Assembly: GCF_019024325.1 (NCBI RefSeq)
Contig: NZ_JAFNJS010000001.1
Span: 1,282,369 to 1,346,368 of the forward strand
Source: Falsiroseomonas tokyonensis
GTDB taxonomy: Bacteria; Pseudomonadota; Alphaproteobacteria; Acetobacterales; Acetobacteraceae
Length of the DNA stretch: 64,000 nucleotides
Direction: 5' to 3'
The position numbers and the translations under genes were made by a program. Under the pieces are notes generated by a model, which did not search any database, was not told the DNA's origin, and was given only the letters and a program-made list of their open reading frames with translations. Below are positions 1 to 8,390 of the stretch, piece by piece; position 1 is the stretch's first letter; each line of letters begins with the position of its first letter.

Positions 1-823
1 CTTGGCTGGTGATACTCGCATAGGGATTGGCCGTGTCGGCCTGATAGAAGGCCGGCCGGTTGCGCGTGAAGGCCAGCTTCAGCAGCGCTTCCGCCGCTGT
101 GCAGGTCGTGCAGCCCCCGCTCGAGATGAGCGAGGACACTCGCACGGTGAAGCTGCTGCCCGCATTGGACCCGCCCGACCCGAAGCGGAGGGAGTCCGGA
201 TGGCGGTAATTCGAGCTCAGGCCGCAATTCGGCGCCTGCAGGTTGGAGTTGCCGGCGAAGGCGATCGGCTGGCTGAGCGACAGCACGCAGGCGCCGCCAG
301 GGTCGCTCTGCGCCACTGCCGTGGCAGAGGCGGTCACCACCGGCGCTGCGCTCATCATCGCCCGCACGAAGGGCATCGGCTGGGTCTGCTGGACAGTGAC
401 GGTGACCTGGCGCGGGCTCGTGGCTCGCAGGACCGCGACATCCACGTTCGTGATGCGTGTCTGCGTGCCGGTCTGGAAGCCGTTTCTCGCCGCCACATCG
501 GATGCGAGCGCCCCAACGGCGACGTCGTCTGCCCCTCCGGCCATGCCGCGTGCTGCCGCGATCGCGGCCGCATCGACCGCGCTCTGCATGTTCCGGCGCA
601 CCAGGTACAGGTTGCCCACATCGGTCGCGAGCGCCGCGGCGCCGAGCAGCGCTGAGGCGCCGATCGCGACCGTGACGGCCACGGTTCCCCGGCGGTCGCG
701 ACGCAGCGCCCAGGCGGCTGACATACCCTGCGGCCGCGGAGCGGGTACACCCTTCGTGGTCGCGTGCTTTGCCGCCTGTGCGGCGCGCCGATCCGCCACT
801 GGCGCTGTCGGGATGGGGACCAT
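1..823 (-). CDS. TadG-like Flp pilus assembly protein (3' end outside window)
   Basis: Reading leftward from an ATG at 823, an uninterrupted frame of about 274 codons runs off the window edge, so the C-terminus is missing. AAGGAG lies 8 nt upstream, which favours this start over the inner ATG at 724. After a basic stretch (RRDRRGT, residues 41-47) comes one hydrophobic segment (about 48-68), followed by a pattern typical of TadE/TadG pseudopilin-like proteins (TDVGNLYLVRRNMQSAVDAAA, split by eye into residues 68-87). The later part has several cysteines and is probably extracytoplasmic. TadG-like proteins are membrane-anchored minor components of Flp pilus assembly, and the divergent tad operon supports this. 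The family call is good; the exact role in assembly is not known. Confidence 0.8.
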   Translation of the reverse strand, partial: MVPIPTAPVADRRAAQAAKHATTKGVPAPRPQGMSAAWALRRDRRGTVAVTVAIGASALLGAAALATDVGNLYLVRRNMQSAVDAAAIAAARGMAGGADDVAVGALASDVAARNGFQTGTQTRITNVDVAVLRATSPRQVTVTVQQTQPMPFVRAMMSAAPVVTASATAVAQSDPGGACVLSLSQPIAFAGNSNLQAPNCGLSSNYRHPDSLRFGSGGSNAGSSFTVRVSSLISSGGCTTCTAAEALLKLAFTRNRPAFYQADTANPYASITSQ

Positions 824-1349
824 GCGGAAGGCTCCTTGATGAGCGCGCTGCAGAGCAGGGCATTGGCAGCGCCATCGCACGATGTTCGACGCCCGCCGGA
901 ATCGCCCGGCAGGTTTCGTCATGAGTTGTATGCGGTTCCCGAACCCGCGGAGGGCCATGACGGCGTCACCTGGGTCCGCATCGTCGTCGGAAACGCCTTG
1001 TCCGGACTGATGTGACCTTGATGCGGTGGCAGCATCCACCCCGCTCAAACCACCGCGCTGCGGGGGAATGGCCGCCCTACGATGTCAGCAAAGAAGTACA
1101 CTCGAATACATCCGACTACACTTGAATTGCTTGCGTGACATTGTCGCAAATCGTCAGACACATTGTGAATGAGATATCAAACAAAGCAAAGCGGGGTGGG
1201 TTTAACTGACAATTCCAGTGTTGTTGGGCTTCGATCAACCGCGCATTGTGTTTCCGGCGACGGGAAATACCGCTGGTGTGCATGCGCTCACCGCGGACGC
1301 GCATTGGGTGCGTCCCAAAGCCTGTCGACCTACAACGCGGAGACAGAAC
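824..1349. other. Intergenic region between tadG-like and flp
   Basis: This 526-bp divergent spacer holds no convincing gene; the frames open here have poor codon use for this genome. The stretch from about 1085 to 1220 is clearly richer in A and T than its surroundings, as expected for the promoter region of the highly expressed pilin gene. I could not fix a -35/-10 pair or a sigma-54 site with confidence. Confidence 0.5.
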
Positions 1350-1517
1350 ATGCTGAACAAGTTCGTTACCGTCACCAAGCAGGCCGCCGCCGACCGCAAG
1401 GGCGTGACGGCCTTGGAATACGGCCTCATCGCCGCCGCGCTGGCCGTGGGCGTCATCGGTGCGTTCAGCGGCCTGTTCGGCCGGCTGGTCACCGCCCTCG
1501 GCGGCTTCACCTTCTAG
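1350..1517 (+). CDS. flp: Flp family type IVb pilin
   Basis: A 55-residue prepilin and the structural subunit of the Tad pilus. A short basic leader (residues 1-18, ending RKG) is followed by VTALEYGLIAAALAVGVIG: glycine at the cleavage site, Glu at mature +5 and Tyr at +6, the Flp signature. The rest is one hydrophobic helix and a short tail. GGAGA sits about 7 nt upstream of the ATG at 1350; longer frames starting further upstream give low-complexity junk. The likely processing enzyme is the CpaA/TadV-like peptidase encoded 51 bp downstream. Confidence 0.93.
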   Translation: MLNKFVTVTKQAAADRKGVTALEYGLIAAALAVGVIGAFSGLFGRLVTALGGFTF

Positions 1518-1568
1518 GCAATGAACATGTTCGCGGCGCCGCTTCGGCGGCGCCGCACGAGGTGACCC

Positions 1569-2087
1569 GTGGCCATCCTGCATTCGGCTCTCCTCTACGG
1601 CGTCCCCATCCTGCTGATCGCCGCAGCCCTGCGTGACGTGGCCACGCGGACTATCCCGGATGGCTTCAGCATCGCGCTCGCAGCTGCCGGCTGCGGCCTG
1701 AGGGCGACCGAGGGGCCGCTCGCCGTGGTCCTCTCGCTCGGCAGCGCGGCGCTGCTGTTCCTGCTTCTCGTCCCGCTGCACGCCCGCGGCATGCTGGGCG
1801 GTGCCGACCTGAAGCTCGGCGCGGCCGTCGCAGTGGGCCTGCCGCCGTTCGGCACCATGGACTTCCTGTTGCTCACTGCGCTGGCGGGCGGCGTGCTCGG
1901 GTGCGTCTATCTGGCCCTCGCGCGCCTGCCCTCGCCGCAACCCTTCGCAGTCGGCATCCCGGCTTCCCTGCCCGGCCGCGTCCTGGCCGTCGAGCGCCGG
2001 CGCATCCGCCGGCGTGGCCCGCTTCCCTACGCCGTCGCCATCGCCTGTGGCGGCACGCTGGTCCGACTGATCCCCGCAGGAGGCTGA
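1569..2087 (+). CDS. cpaA: A24 prepilin peptidase CpaA/TadV
   Basis: A 172-residue integral membrane aspartic protease predicted to cleave and mature the Flp prepilin at the inner membrane. The two catalytic aspartates are visible: D23 after the first hydrophobic segment (LRDVATRTIPD) and D80 in GGADLKLGA. Four to five hydrophobic segments fit the short, single-domain CpaA/TadV type without a methylase domain. The C-terminal basic stretch (VERRRIRRR) is more polar than usual. It lies between the pilin and cpaB in one transcription unit. Confidence 0.9.
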   Translation: MAILHSALLYGVPILLIAAALRDVATRTIPDGFSIALAAAGCGLRATEGPLAVVLSLGSAALLFLLLVPLHARGMLGGADLKLGAAVAVGLPPFGTMDFLLLTALAGGVLGCVYLALARLPSPQPFAVGIPASLPGRVLAVERRRIRRRGPLPYAVAIACGGTLVRLIPAGG

Positions 2088-2093
2088 TGCGCG

Positions 2094-2966
2094 ATGATCC
2101 GCACCGTTCTCGGCGCCTGCCTGCTGATCGGCGCCGCCGGCTTTGGCTACCTGACCCTGGCAGCGCTGCGCACGGCGTCTCCGCCCGCAGCGCTGGCCGT
2201 CGAGGCCCCGCAACCCGCGCCGCCGGCGCGCGCCGCGCTGCTGGTCGCAGCGCGTGCGCTGCCCGCGGGCACGCTGGTGAAGGACGAGGACTTCGCGGTG
2301 CGTCACATCAACCCGGCGGAGCTGCCGGATGGCGCGCTCGAGCATTCTGACGAGGTGCGCCAGGAACTGCGCGGCGGCATGCTGCGCCGCTACCTCGACC
2401 CCGGCGCCACCGTGGCGCGCACCGACGTGCTGCGCCCGCGCGACCGCGGCTTCCTCGCCGCCGTGCTGCGCCCCGGCACCCGCGCCATCGCGGTGGGCGT
2501 GGATGCCGTGACGGGCGCGGCGGGATTGATCTGGCCGGGCGACCGGGTGGATGTGATCCTGACGCAGGAACTCGACGCCGCCGCCACCCCGCTCGGCCGC
2601 CGGGTGGTGGGGGAGACCGTGCTGACCGGTGTCCGCGTCATCGCCGTCGACCAGCATTTCACCCAGGGCGCCACGCTCGAGCCAGGCCCCGGCACCGGTG
2701 GCACGCAGCGCGGCATCGCACGGACCGTCACGCTCGAGGCCACTGCGGAGGAGGCCGAGCGTGTCGCCGTGGGCGGCCGGCTCGGGCGGCTGTCCCTGAC
2801 GGTCCGCGCGATGGAGGACACAGCGCAGGCGTCGCAGGGCGATGCAATTCCGAATTCGGTCTTCGGCGGCGACGTCTCCCCGGCGTTGTCACGGGCCGGA
2901 TCGGCGGTCGGGTCGCGCATGCGCGTCCTGCAGGGCAACGACACGCAGGAGGTCGTCTTCCGGTGA
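2094..2966 (+). CDS. cpaB: Flp pilus assembly protein CpaB/RcpC
   Basis: A 290-residue periplasmic protein with an N-terminal anchor (about residues 4-26) and a proline/alanine linker. An SAF-type domain follows (about 48-115, with the hallmark LPAGTLVKDEDF), then the RcpC/CpaB core (TRAIAVGVDAVTGAAGLIWPGDRVDVIL). In the Tad system this protein is thought to help gate or stabilise the secretin. The stop overlaps the start of cpaC by 4 nt (GTGA at 2963), so the two are translationally coupled. Confidence 0.92.
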   Translation: MIRTVLGACLLIGAAGFGYLTLAALRTASPPAALAVEAPQPAPPARAALLVAARALPAGTLVKDEDFAVRHINPAELPDGALEHSDEVRQELRGGMLRRYLDPGATVARTDVLRPRDRGFLAAVLRPGTRAIAVGVDAVTGAAGLIWPGDRVDVILTQELDAAATPLGRRVVGETVLTGVRVIAVDQHFTQGATLEPGPGTGGTQRGIARTVTLEATAEEAERVAVGGRLGRLSLTVRAMEDTAQASQGDAIPNSVFGGDVSPALSRAGSAVGSRMRVLQGNDTQEVVFR

Positions 2967-4543
2967 GATGGCAGGCCCGGTTCGCACTGCCCCTCGTCCT
3001 GACATTTGCCGCCCTGCTCGCCGCGGGCAGCGCCGACGCCCAGAGGCGGTCGCGCGACCCCGAGCCCGCATCACCTGCGCGGGATGCCGGCGCCCTACCC
3101 CGTGTCAGCCAGATCATGCCGCGCCGCGGTCCCGTGGCCAATTCGGAGCCCTTGGCGCCCGAGGCTGCGCTGCGATCGGAATTGACGCTGGAGGCCGGGC
3201 GGGGCCGAGCGGTGACGTTGCCGACGGCGGCCTCGACGGTGGTGGCGGCCGATCCGCGCATCGCCCGCGTTCAGCCCACCTCGCCGACCAGCCTTGTCAT
3301 CATCGGCGTCTCAGCGGGACGCACCACGATCCTCGCCGCGGCCGAAAGCGGCGCCACCATCGCCGAGTATCTCGTGACGGTGCGCGGCGGCAACCCGCCG
3401 GCCGGTGCGTCCGCCCCCGCCGCCGCGCCTGCCCCGGCCGCAGCGCGGCCTTCCGCCGCTGCCATTCAGGCAGCGATCCGCCAGGCGGTGCCGACCCTCC
3501 AGGGGCTCGGGGTGCAGGCCACGGCGTCCGCCGTGATCCTGACAGGCACCGCCGCCACGGCTTCCGAGGCGCAGCGCGCCGAGGCCGTCGCCAAGGCCTT
3601 CGCCGGCGAGGACGGGCAGGTCCTCAACGAGATCGAGGTGATGTCGAGCATCCAGGTGAACCTGCGCGTCCGCGTCATGGAGATATCACGCGAGATCACG
3701 CGGGAGCTCGGCTTCAACTGGCAGGCCCTGGCGAATAGCGGGAACTTCGTGCTCGGCCTGCGCTCGGGCGCTGCCGCGGCCAGCGTGATCAGCGGCCTCA
3801 CCACGGGCACCGCGACGCTCGGCGCGCCGACGCGCTTCGGCGCGGGCGTCACCTCCTCGCGCTTCGACATTAACGCCATCGTCGATGCGTTGGCGCAGGA
3901 CCGCCTGGCCACCATCCTCGCGGAGCCGAACCTCACGGCCCAATCCGGCGAAACGGCAAGCTTTCTCGCGGGCGGCGAGTTCCCGATCCCGGTCGCGGCC
4001 TCGCAGATCGGCCAGATCACCATCCAGTTCAAGCAGTTCGGCGTCAGCCTGGCCTTCGTGCCGACCGTGCTCGGCCCTGACCGCATCAACCTGCGGGTCC
4101 GCCCGGAGGTCAGCGAATTGTCGGAGAACGGGTCCATCACCGTCCCGCTCGGTGCCGGCACGGTCCGCATCCCCGCCCTGGCGGTACGCCGGGCGGAGAC
4201 GACGGTGGAGCTTGGCAGCGGGCAAAGCTTCGCGATCGCGGGCCTGCTGCAACGCAGCTCCTCCCAGGTGTCGGACGGCGTGGCCGGCCTGGGCGAAGTG
4301 CCGGTGCTCGGCGCGCTGTTCCGCTCCGAGCGCTTTCGCCGCAGCGAGAGCGAACTGGTGATCATCGTGACACCCTATCTCGTGCGCCCGGTCTCCGACC
4401 CGCGCCGTCTGGCCGGCCCCACGGACGGCTTCCGCCCCGCCACCGACCTCGACCGCCTGCTCCATGCGCGGCAGGTCGCGCGGGGCCTGCCGCACCAGCC
4501 GCTGCCGACCGAACGGCGCGACGCCGGCTTCATTCTGGAGTAG
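2963..4543 (+). CDS. cpaC: Type II/III-like secretin CpaC/RcpA
   Basis: The 526-residue outer-membrane secretin of the Flp pilus. Residues 1-26 are a signal peptide ending ADA-Q. A pilus-secretin N-terminal domain follows (about 70-150, RGRAVTLPTAASTVVAADPR), then an Ala/Pro linker (about 153-172), a BON-like stretch, and the secretin core (about 225-470). The core carries AEPNLTAQSGETASFLAGGE (residues about 319-338) and the VPVLGALF motif that closes the family signature. The C-terminus continues about 50 residues past the core. The GTG start overlaps the stop of cpaB. Confidence 0.94.
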   Translation: MRWQARFALPLVLTFAALLAAGSADAQRRSRDPEPASPARDAGALPRVSQIMPRRGPVANSEPLAPEAALRSELTLEAGRGRAVTLPTAASTVVAADPRIARVQPTSPTSLVIIGVSAGRTTILAAAESGATIAEYLVTVRGGNPPAGASAPAAAPAPAAARPSAAAIQAAIRQAVPTLQGLGVQATASAVILTGTAATASEAQRAEAVAKAFAGEDGQVLNEIEVMSSIQVNLRVRVMEISREITRELGFNWQALANSGNFVLGLRSGAAAASVISGLTTGTATLGAPTRFGAGVTSSRFDINAIVDALAQDRLATILAEPNLTAQSGETASFLAGGEFPIPVAASQIGQITIQFKQFGVSLAFVPTVLGPDRINLRVRPEVSELSENGSITVPLGAGTVRIPALAVRRAETTVELGSGQSFAIAGLLQRSSSQVSDGVAGLGEVPVLGALFRSERFRRSESELVIIVTPYLVRPVSDPRRLAGPTDGFRPATDLDRLLHARQVARGLPHQPLPTERRDAGFILE

Positions 4544-4548
4544 CGCCG

Positions 4549-4860
4549 ATGCCCCGCACCACCTGCCTGACCCTGCTGTTGACCTGCAGCGCGCTGGCCG
4601 GCTGCGGTGGCGCGACGGATCCCTTCGACCGACCCGGCACATTGCGTGCGCGCGGCCTGAACGACGCCAACCTGCGCGCCATGATCGCCGATCCGTCGCA
4701 CCTTGAGCGCGGCGTGGCCACCACGACGGAGCGCGGCGCGGCCGCCGCGACAGGCGTTGGCCTGCTGCGCAACGGCCGGCGGCGGGAGCTTCCCGGGGCG
4801 CCCGCGCAGGGGTCGCCGGTGTTCCTTCCAAGCGCGGCGGGCCAGAATGGCAATCGCTGA
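4549..4860 (+). CDS. Short CpaD-like pilus lipoprotein
   Basis: A 103-residue protein with a lipoprotein signal (LTCSALAGC; lipobox LAGC, Cys near residue 17). It occupies the place of cpaD in the operon, 5 bp after cpaC. The middle, LNDANLRAMIADPSHLERG, resembles the conserved C-terminal motif of CpaD proteins (an NLxxMxADPxDLxxG pattern). Normal CpaD is roughly twice this length, so it looks like a minimal form that keeps only the lipid anchor and the C-terminal part. It is predicted to sit at the outer membrane and assist the secretin. Its end overlaps the start of cpaE by 14 nt. Confidence 0.65.
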   Translation: MPRTTCLTLLLTCSALAGCGGATDPFDRPGTLRARGLNDANLRAMIADPSHLERGVATTTERGAAAATGVGLLRNGRRRELPGAPAQGSPVFLPSAAGQNGNR

Positions 4861-6064
4861 CGCCGCGCCCCGCGCGACCGCACCCGCCATGCCTGAGCGC
4901 GTGGCTCTCCTGGCCTTCGCCACCGACGATGAAACGGAGGCGACGCTGCGCGCCGGCCTGTCCGACACGGTCGAGGCGATGCCGGTGCGGCGCGGCGGCA
5001 TCCGCGCCGCGATCCGCGCGCTGGAGCGGGAACGGACACCGCGCGTGCTGGTCGTGGACCTTTGCGGCGAAGGCGATCCGATCGGCGCGCTCGACGCCCT
5101 GGCCGCGGTCTGCGAGCCGGACGTGACGCTGCTGGTCACGGGCGAGCAGTCCGACATCGGCTTCTACCGCGATCTCACGCGGGATCTCGGCGTGGCGGAA
5201 TACCTGCACAAGCCGCTGACCCGTGAAAGCGTGGCGCGCGTATTCGGCCCGCGTGTCGCCGGGATGGCGGAGGCGCCGGCGCATCGCGGCAGCCGTATCG
5301 TCACGGTGTGCGGCGTGCGCGGCGGCGTCGGCGCCACCACCATCGCGGTCAACCTGGCGCTGCAGGTCGCCGAGACCACGCATGGCCATGTCGGGCTGCT
5401 GGACCTCCATCTTCGCGGCGGGACCGCGGCGATGATGCTCGGCCTGCGCTGCTCGGCAGGGCTGCGCGTTGCGCTGGAGAATCCGGACCGGGTGGACGCG
5501 CTGTTCCTGGAACGCGCCTCGGTCCTCGCCTCGGACCGCCTGCGCCTGCTCGCGGCCGACGAGCCGCCGGAGGCGGAGATCGCGCCGAAGCCCGAAGGCG
5601 TCACGCGCCTGCTCGATCTGCTGCGCGCGCGCTGCAGCATCGTGGTGGTGGACCTGCCCTATCCACCCGGGCCGATGGAACGCCAGGTGCTCTCGCTTGC
5701 ACGGCAGCGCGTGCTGGTGCTCGGGCCGGATCTCGCAGGGGCTCGGGACCTGGTCGCGGCGCGCAAGCTGCTCGCGGGGCTGCAGGGCAACGGCCCGGTG
5801 CTCACCGTGCTGAACCGCGCCGGCGCGCCGGGCACGTTGCCGCTCAACATGATGCAGGAAGGGCTGGGCGGCCTGCCCGATGTGGTGGTGCCCGACCTGC
5901 CGAAGCAGCTTCCGCGCGCTGCCAACCTCGGCCGCCCGGCGCTGCACGACAGCGCCGCCCTGCGCAAGGCCCTGGCGCCACTGGCGTTGGAGGTGGGCGG
6001 CACGCGGCCGCACGCGGCGTCGCGCTCCTGGCTCGGGCGCCTTCGGGAGAGGATCGGGCGATGA
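4847..6064 (+). CDS. cpaE: Pilus assembly ATPase-like localisation protein CpaE/TadZ
   Basis: A 405-residue cytoplasmic protein. Residues about 18-135 look like an atypical receiver domain (VLVVDLCGE; HKPLTRESV near the end). Residues about 150-385 form a ParA/MinD-like domain. The P-loop reads RGGVGATT (158-165): both lysines expected in a deviant Walker A box are replaced, by Arg and Ala, so nucleotide binding may be weak or altered. CpaE/TadZ places the Tad apparatus at the pole or membrane. The ATG at 4847 is preferred because upstream codons in the same frame are a shadow of the lipoprotein gene. It overlaps cpaF by ATGA. Confidence 0.9.
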   Translation: MAIADAAPRATAPAMPERVALLAFATDDETEATLRAGLSDTVEAMPVRRGGIRAAIRALERERTPRVLVVDLCGEGDPIGALDALAAVCEPDVTLLVTGEQSDIGFYRDLTRDLGVAEYLHKPLTRESVARVFGPRVAGMAEAPAHRGSRIVTVCGVRGGVGATTIAVNLALQVAETTHGHVGLLDLHLRGGTAAMMLGLRCSAGLRVALENPDRVDALFLERASVLASDRLRLLAADEPPEAEIAPKPEGVTRLLDLLRARCSIVVVDLPYPPGPMERQVLSLARQRVLVLGPDLAGARDLVAARKLLAGLQGNGPVLTVLNRAGAPGTLPLNMMQEGLGGLPDVVVPDLPKQLPRAANLGRPALHDSAALRKALAPLALEVGGTRPHAASRSWLGRLRERIGR

Positions 6065-7437
6065 AGCGCTTTGGCCGCAGATCGGACGCCCCGCCACCGG
6101 AACCCACGGCCGAATCCGCCACCGGCCAGCACGCCCCGCTCGCGCCCCGGGTGGAGCCCGAGGTCGCCGTCGCCGCGGAGAAGGCGCGCGTGATCGCGCA
6201 GCTGCGCACCACCGTGATGGACCGCATCGATCCAGCCGTCGCCGCCAGGCTGTCGCCCGAGCAGCTTTGCGAGCAGCTGGCGCGGCTGGTGCACGAGGTT
6301 GCCGGCCAGGAACGGCTGGAGCTCACGCTGCGCGAGCAGGCGGCGCTCGCCGAGGAATTGACGCAGGACATGGTGGGCTACGGTCCGCTCGACCCGCTCC
6401 TGCGGGACGAGACCGTGACCGACATCATGGTGAACGGTCCCGACTGCGTCTTCGTCGAGCGCCGCGGCCTGATCCAGCGGGAGTCGGTGCTGTTCCGCAG
6501 CGGCGCGCAGCTGGCGAGCATCGCGCAGAAGATGGCGGCCGCCGTCGGCCGGCGCGTCGACGAATCGAGCCCGCTGGTGGATTGCCGCCTGCCTGATGGC
6601 AGCCGCGTCAACGTGGTCTTCCCGCCGCTGGCGCTCGACGGCGCCTGCATCTCGATCCGGAAGTTCGCCAAGAAGAAGATCGACTTCGGTTCGATGGTTG
6701 CGAATGGCAGCATCTCGGAGCCGATGGCGCGGGTGCTGGAGATCGCCGGGCGCTGCCGGCTGAACATCCTGATTTCCGGCGGCACCGGATCGGGCAAGAC
6801 CACGCTGATGAACGCACTCAGCCGCTGGATCGACCATGGCGAACGCGTCGTCACCATCGAGGACGCGGCCGAACTGCAACTGCAGCAGCCCCACGTCGTG
6901 CGGCTGGAGACGCGGCCGCCCAACCTCGAGGGGCGCGGCGAGATCACCCAGCGCGACCTGCTGAAGAACGCGCTGCGTATGCGCCCGGACCGCATCATCG
7001 TGGGCGAGGTGCGCGGCCCCGAGGCCTTCGACATGCTGCAGGCGATGAATACCGGCCATGACGGTTCCATCTGCACCGTGCACGCCAACACGCCGCGCGA
7101 TGCGCTGACGCGGGTGGAGAACATGGTGCAGATGGGCACCACCAGCCTGCCCCCGCGCGCCGTGCGCATCCAGATCACCAGCGCCGTGGACCTGATCATC
7201 CAGGTGCAGCGCATGCGCGACGGCCAGCGCCGCGTCACGCATGTGACGGAGATCTGCGGACTGGAAGGCGAAGTCGTGACGCTGAACGACGTCTTCCTGT
7301 TCGAGTACCAGGGCGAGGACGCGAACGGCCGCATCCGCGGTCGCTGGGTCTCTCCCGGCATCCGCCCGGCCTTCGCGGACCGGCTGGAGTATTTCGGCCT
7401 CCTATCCGCCTGGATGGCGGCGACGGAGCCGCGCTGA
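6061..7437 (+). CDS. cpaF: Secretion ATPase CpaF/TadA
   Basis: A 458-residue hexameric traffic ATPase that powers Flp pilus assembly from the cytoplasmic face. Visible features are an N-terminal helical domain, YGPLDPLL and DIMVNGPD (the N-domain hallmark), Walker A GGTGSGKTT (about 240-248), the Asp box (EDAAELQL), Walker B (RIIVGEVRG) and the His box region (TGHDGSICTVHAN). Its length is normal for the family. The start overlaps the stop of cpaE by 4 nt and tadB follows 2 nt after its stop, all consistent with one polycistronic mRNA. Confidence 0.96.
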   Translation: MKRFGRRSDAPPPEPTAESATGQHAPLAPRVEPEVAVAAEKARVIAQLRTTVMDRIDPAVAARLSPEQLCEQLARLVHEVAGQERLELTLREQAALAEELTQDMVGYGPLDPLLRDETVTDIMVNGPDCVFVERRGLIQRESVLFRSGAQLASIAQKMAAAVGRRVDESSPLVDCRLPDGSRVNVVFPPLALDGACISIRKFAKKKIDFGSMVANGSISEPMARVLEIAGRCRLNILISGGTGSGKTTLMNALSRWIDHGERVVTIEDAAELQLQQPHVVRLETRPPNLEGRGEITQRDLLKNALRMRPDRIIVGEVRGPEAFDMLQAMNTGHDGSICTVHANTPRDALTRVENMVQMGTTSLPPRAVRIQITSAVDLIIQVQRMRDGQRRVTHVTEICGLEGEVVTLNDVFLFEYQGEDANGRIRGRWVSPGIRPAFADRLEYFGLLSAWMAATEPR

Positions 7438-7439
7438 AC

Positions 7440-8387
7440 ATGGCGAACCTCCCCCTGCTGGCAGCCTCCGCCGCCGGTGCCGCCTGCTGCGTCGCAGCGC
7501 TGTTCACGCTGCGCGCCCCGGACGGCGACAAGCAGGTGCGGGGACGCATGCGGATGGTCGCGCTGCCGGCCGCCGCGGCGGCGCCGCGGGGCCCGGACAT
7601 CCGGCGCGACAGCGGCGAATCGGCGCTCGATCGAGCCCTGGCCCGCTGCGGACGTTCGCCGCACGTGCCGTCCGCCTGGCGGATTGCCTGGCCGCTGGTG
7701 CTGCTTGGCGGGATCGCCGCGGCGTGCGGTGCGGCCTTCGTGGCGGCGACGGTTCTCGGCGCGCCGGCGGCGCCCATCGCCGGGCTGGGCGGTTTCCTGC
7801 TGATGGTGAATGTCCTGTTCAGGGGCGAGGTGCGGCGTTACCGCGACCGGATCTTCCAGCAGATCCCGGACGCGCTCGGCCTGATCCTGCGCGCCATCCG
7901 CGCGGGGCTGCCGATGGCGGAGGCGATCGCCAATGCGGCACGCGAGGTCCCCTCTCCCACGCGGGAGGAATTCGCGCGCGTGGTCAGCGGCACCGCGATC
8001 GGCCAGCCGCTGGATCGCGCGCTGTTCGGCCTGGCGGAGCGGACCGGGCTCACCGAATACTTCTTTCTCGCCGTCACCATCGGCCTGCAGTCGCAGACCG
8101 GCGGCAATCTGGGCGAGACGCTGGAGAACCTGGCGGACATGGTGCGCAAGCGCGTCACGATGATGGCCCGCGTGAAGGCGGTGACGGCGGAAGGGCGGCT
8201 TTCCGCGATGATCATGGCGGGGCTGCCCTTCGCGGCCAGCGGTGCGATCGCGCTGACCAGCCCCGGCCATCTGGTGCCGCTGTTCACCACGGATGGCGGC
8301 ATCCGCCTGCTGCTGGTCGGGCTGCTGCTGATGGGCTCCGGGCTGCTGATCATCCGGTGGATGCTGCGCTCCGCGGTGTCGGACTGA
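7440..8387 (+). CDS. tadB: Inner-membrane platform protein TadB
   Basis: A 315-residue polytopic membrane protein with a type II secretion F domain. Two N-terminal hydrophobic segments are followed by the cytoplasmic F domain (about 135-265: QIPDALGLILRAIRAGLPM, then GGNLGETLENLADMVRKR) and two C-terminal hydrophobic segments. TadB pairs with TadC to form the platform on which CpaF acts. It lies 2 nt after cpaF and 3 nt before tadC. Confidence 0.93.
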   Translation: MANLPLLAASAAGAACCVAALFTLRAPDGDKQVRGRMRMVALPAAAAAPRGPDIRRDSGESALDRALARCGRSPHVPSAWRIAWPLVLLGGIAAACGAAFVAATVLGAPAAPIAGLGGFLLMVNVLFRGEVRRYRDRIFQQIPDALGLILRAIRAGLPMAEAIANAAREVPSPTREEFARVVSGTAIGQPLDRALFGLAERTGLTEYFFLAVTIGLQSQTGGNLGETLENLADMVRKRVTMMARVKAVTAEGRLSAMIMAGLPFAASGAIALTSPGHLVPLFTTDGGIRLLLVGLLLMGSGLLIIRWMLRSAVSD

Positions 8388-8390
8388 GCG

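Noticed and set aside
764..1015. An 83-codon forward frame between tadG-like and flp
   Set aside because: It starts inside the antisense tadG-like gene, has no ribosome site, and shows no domain.
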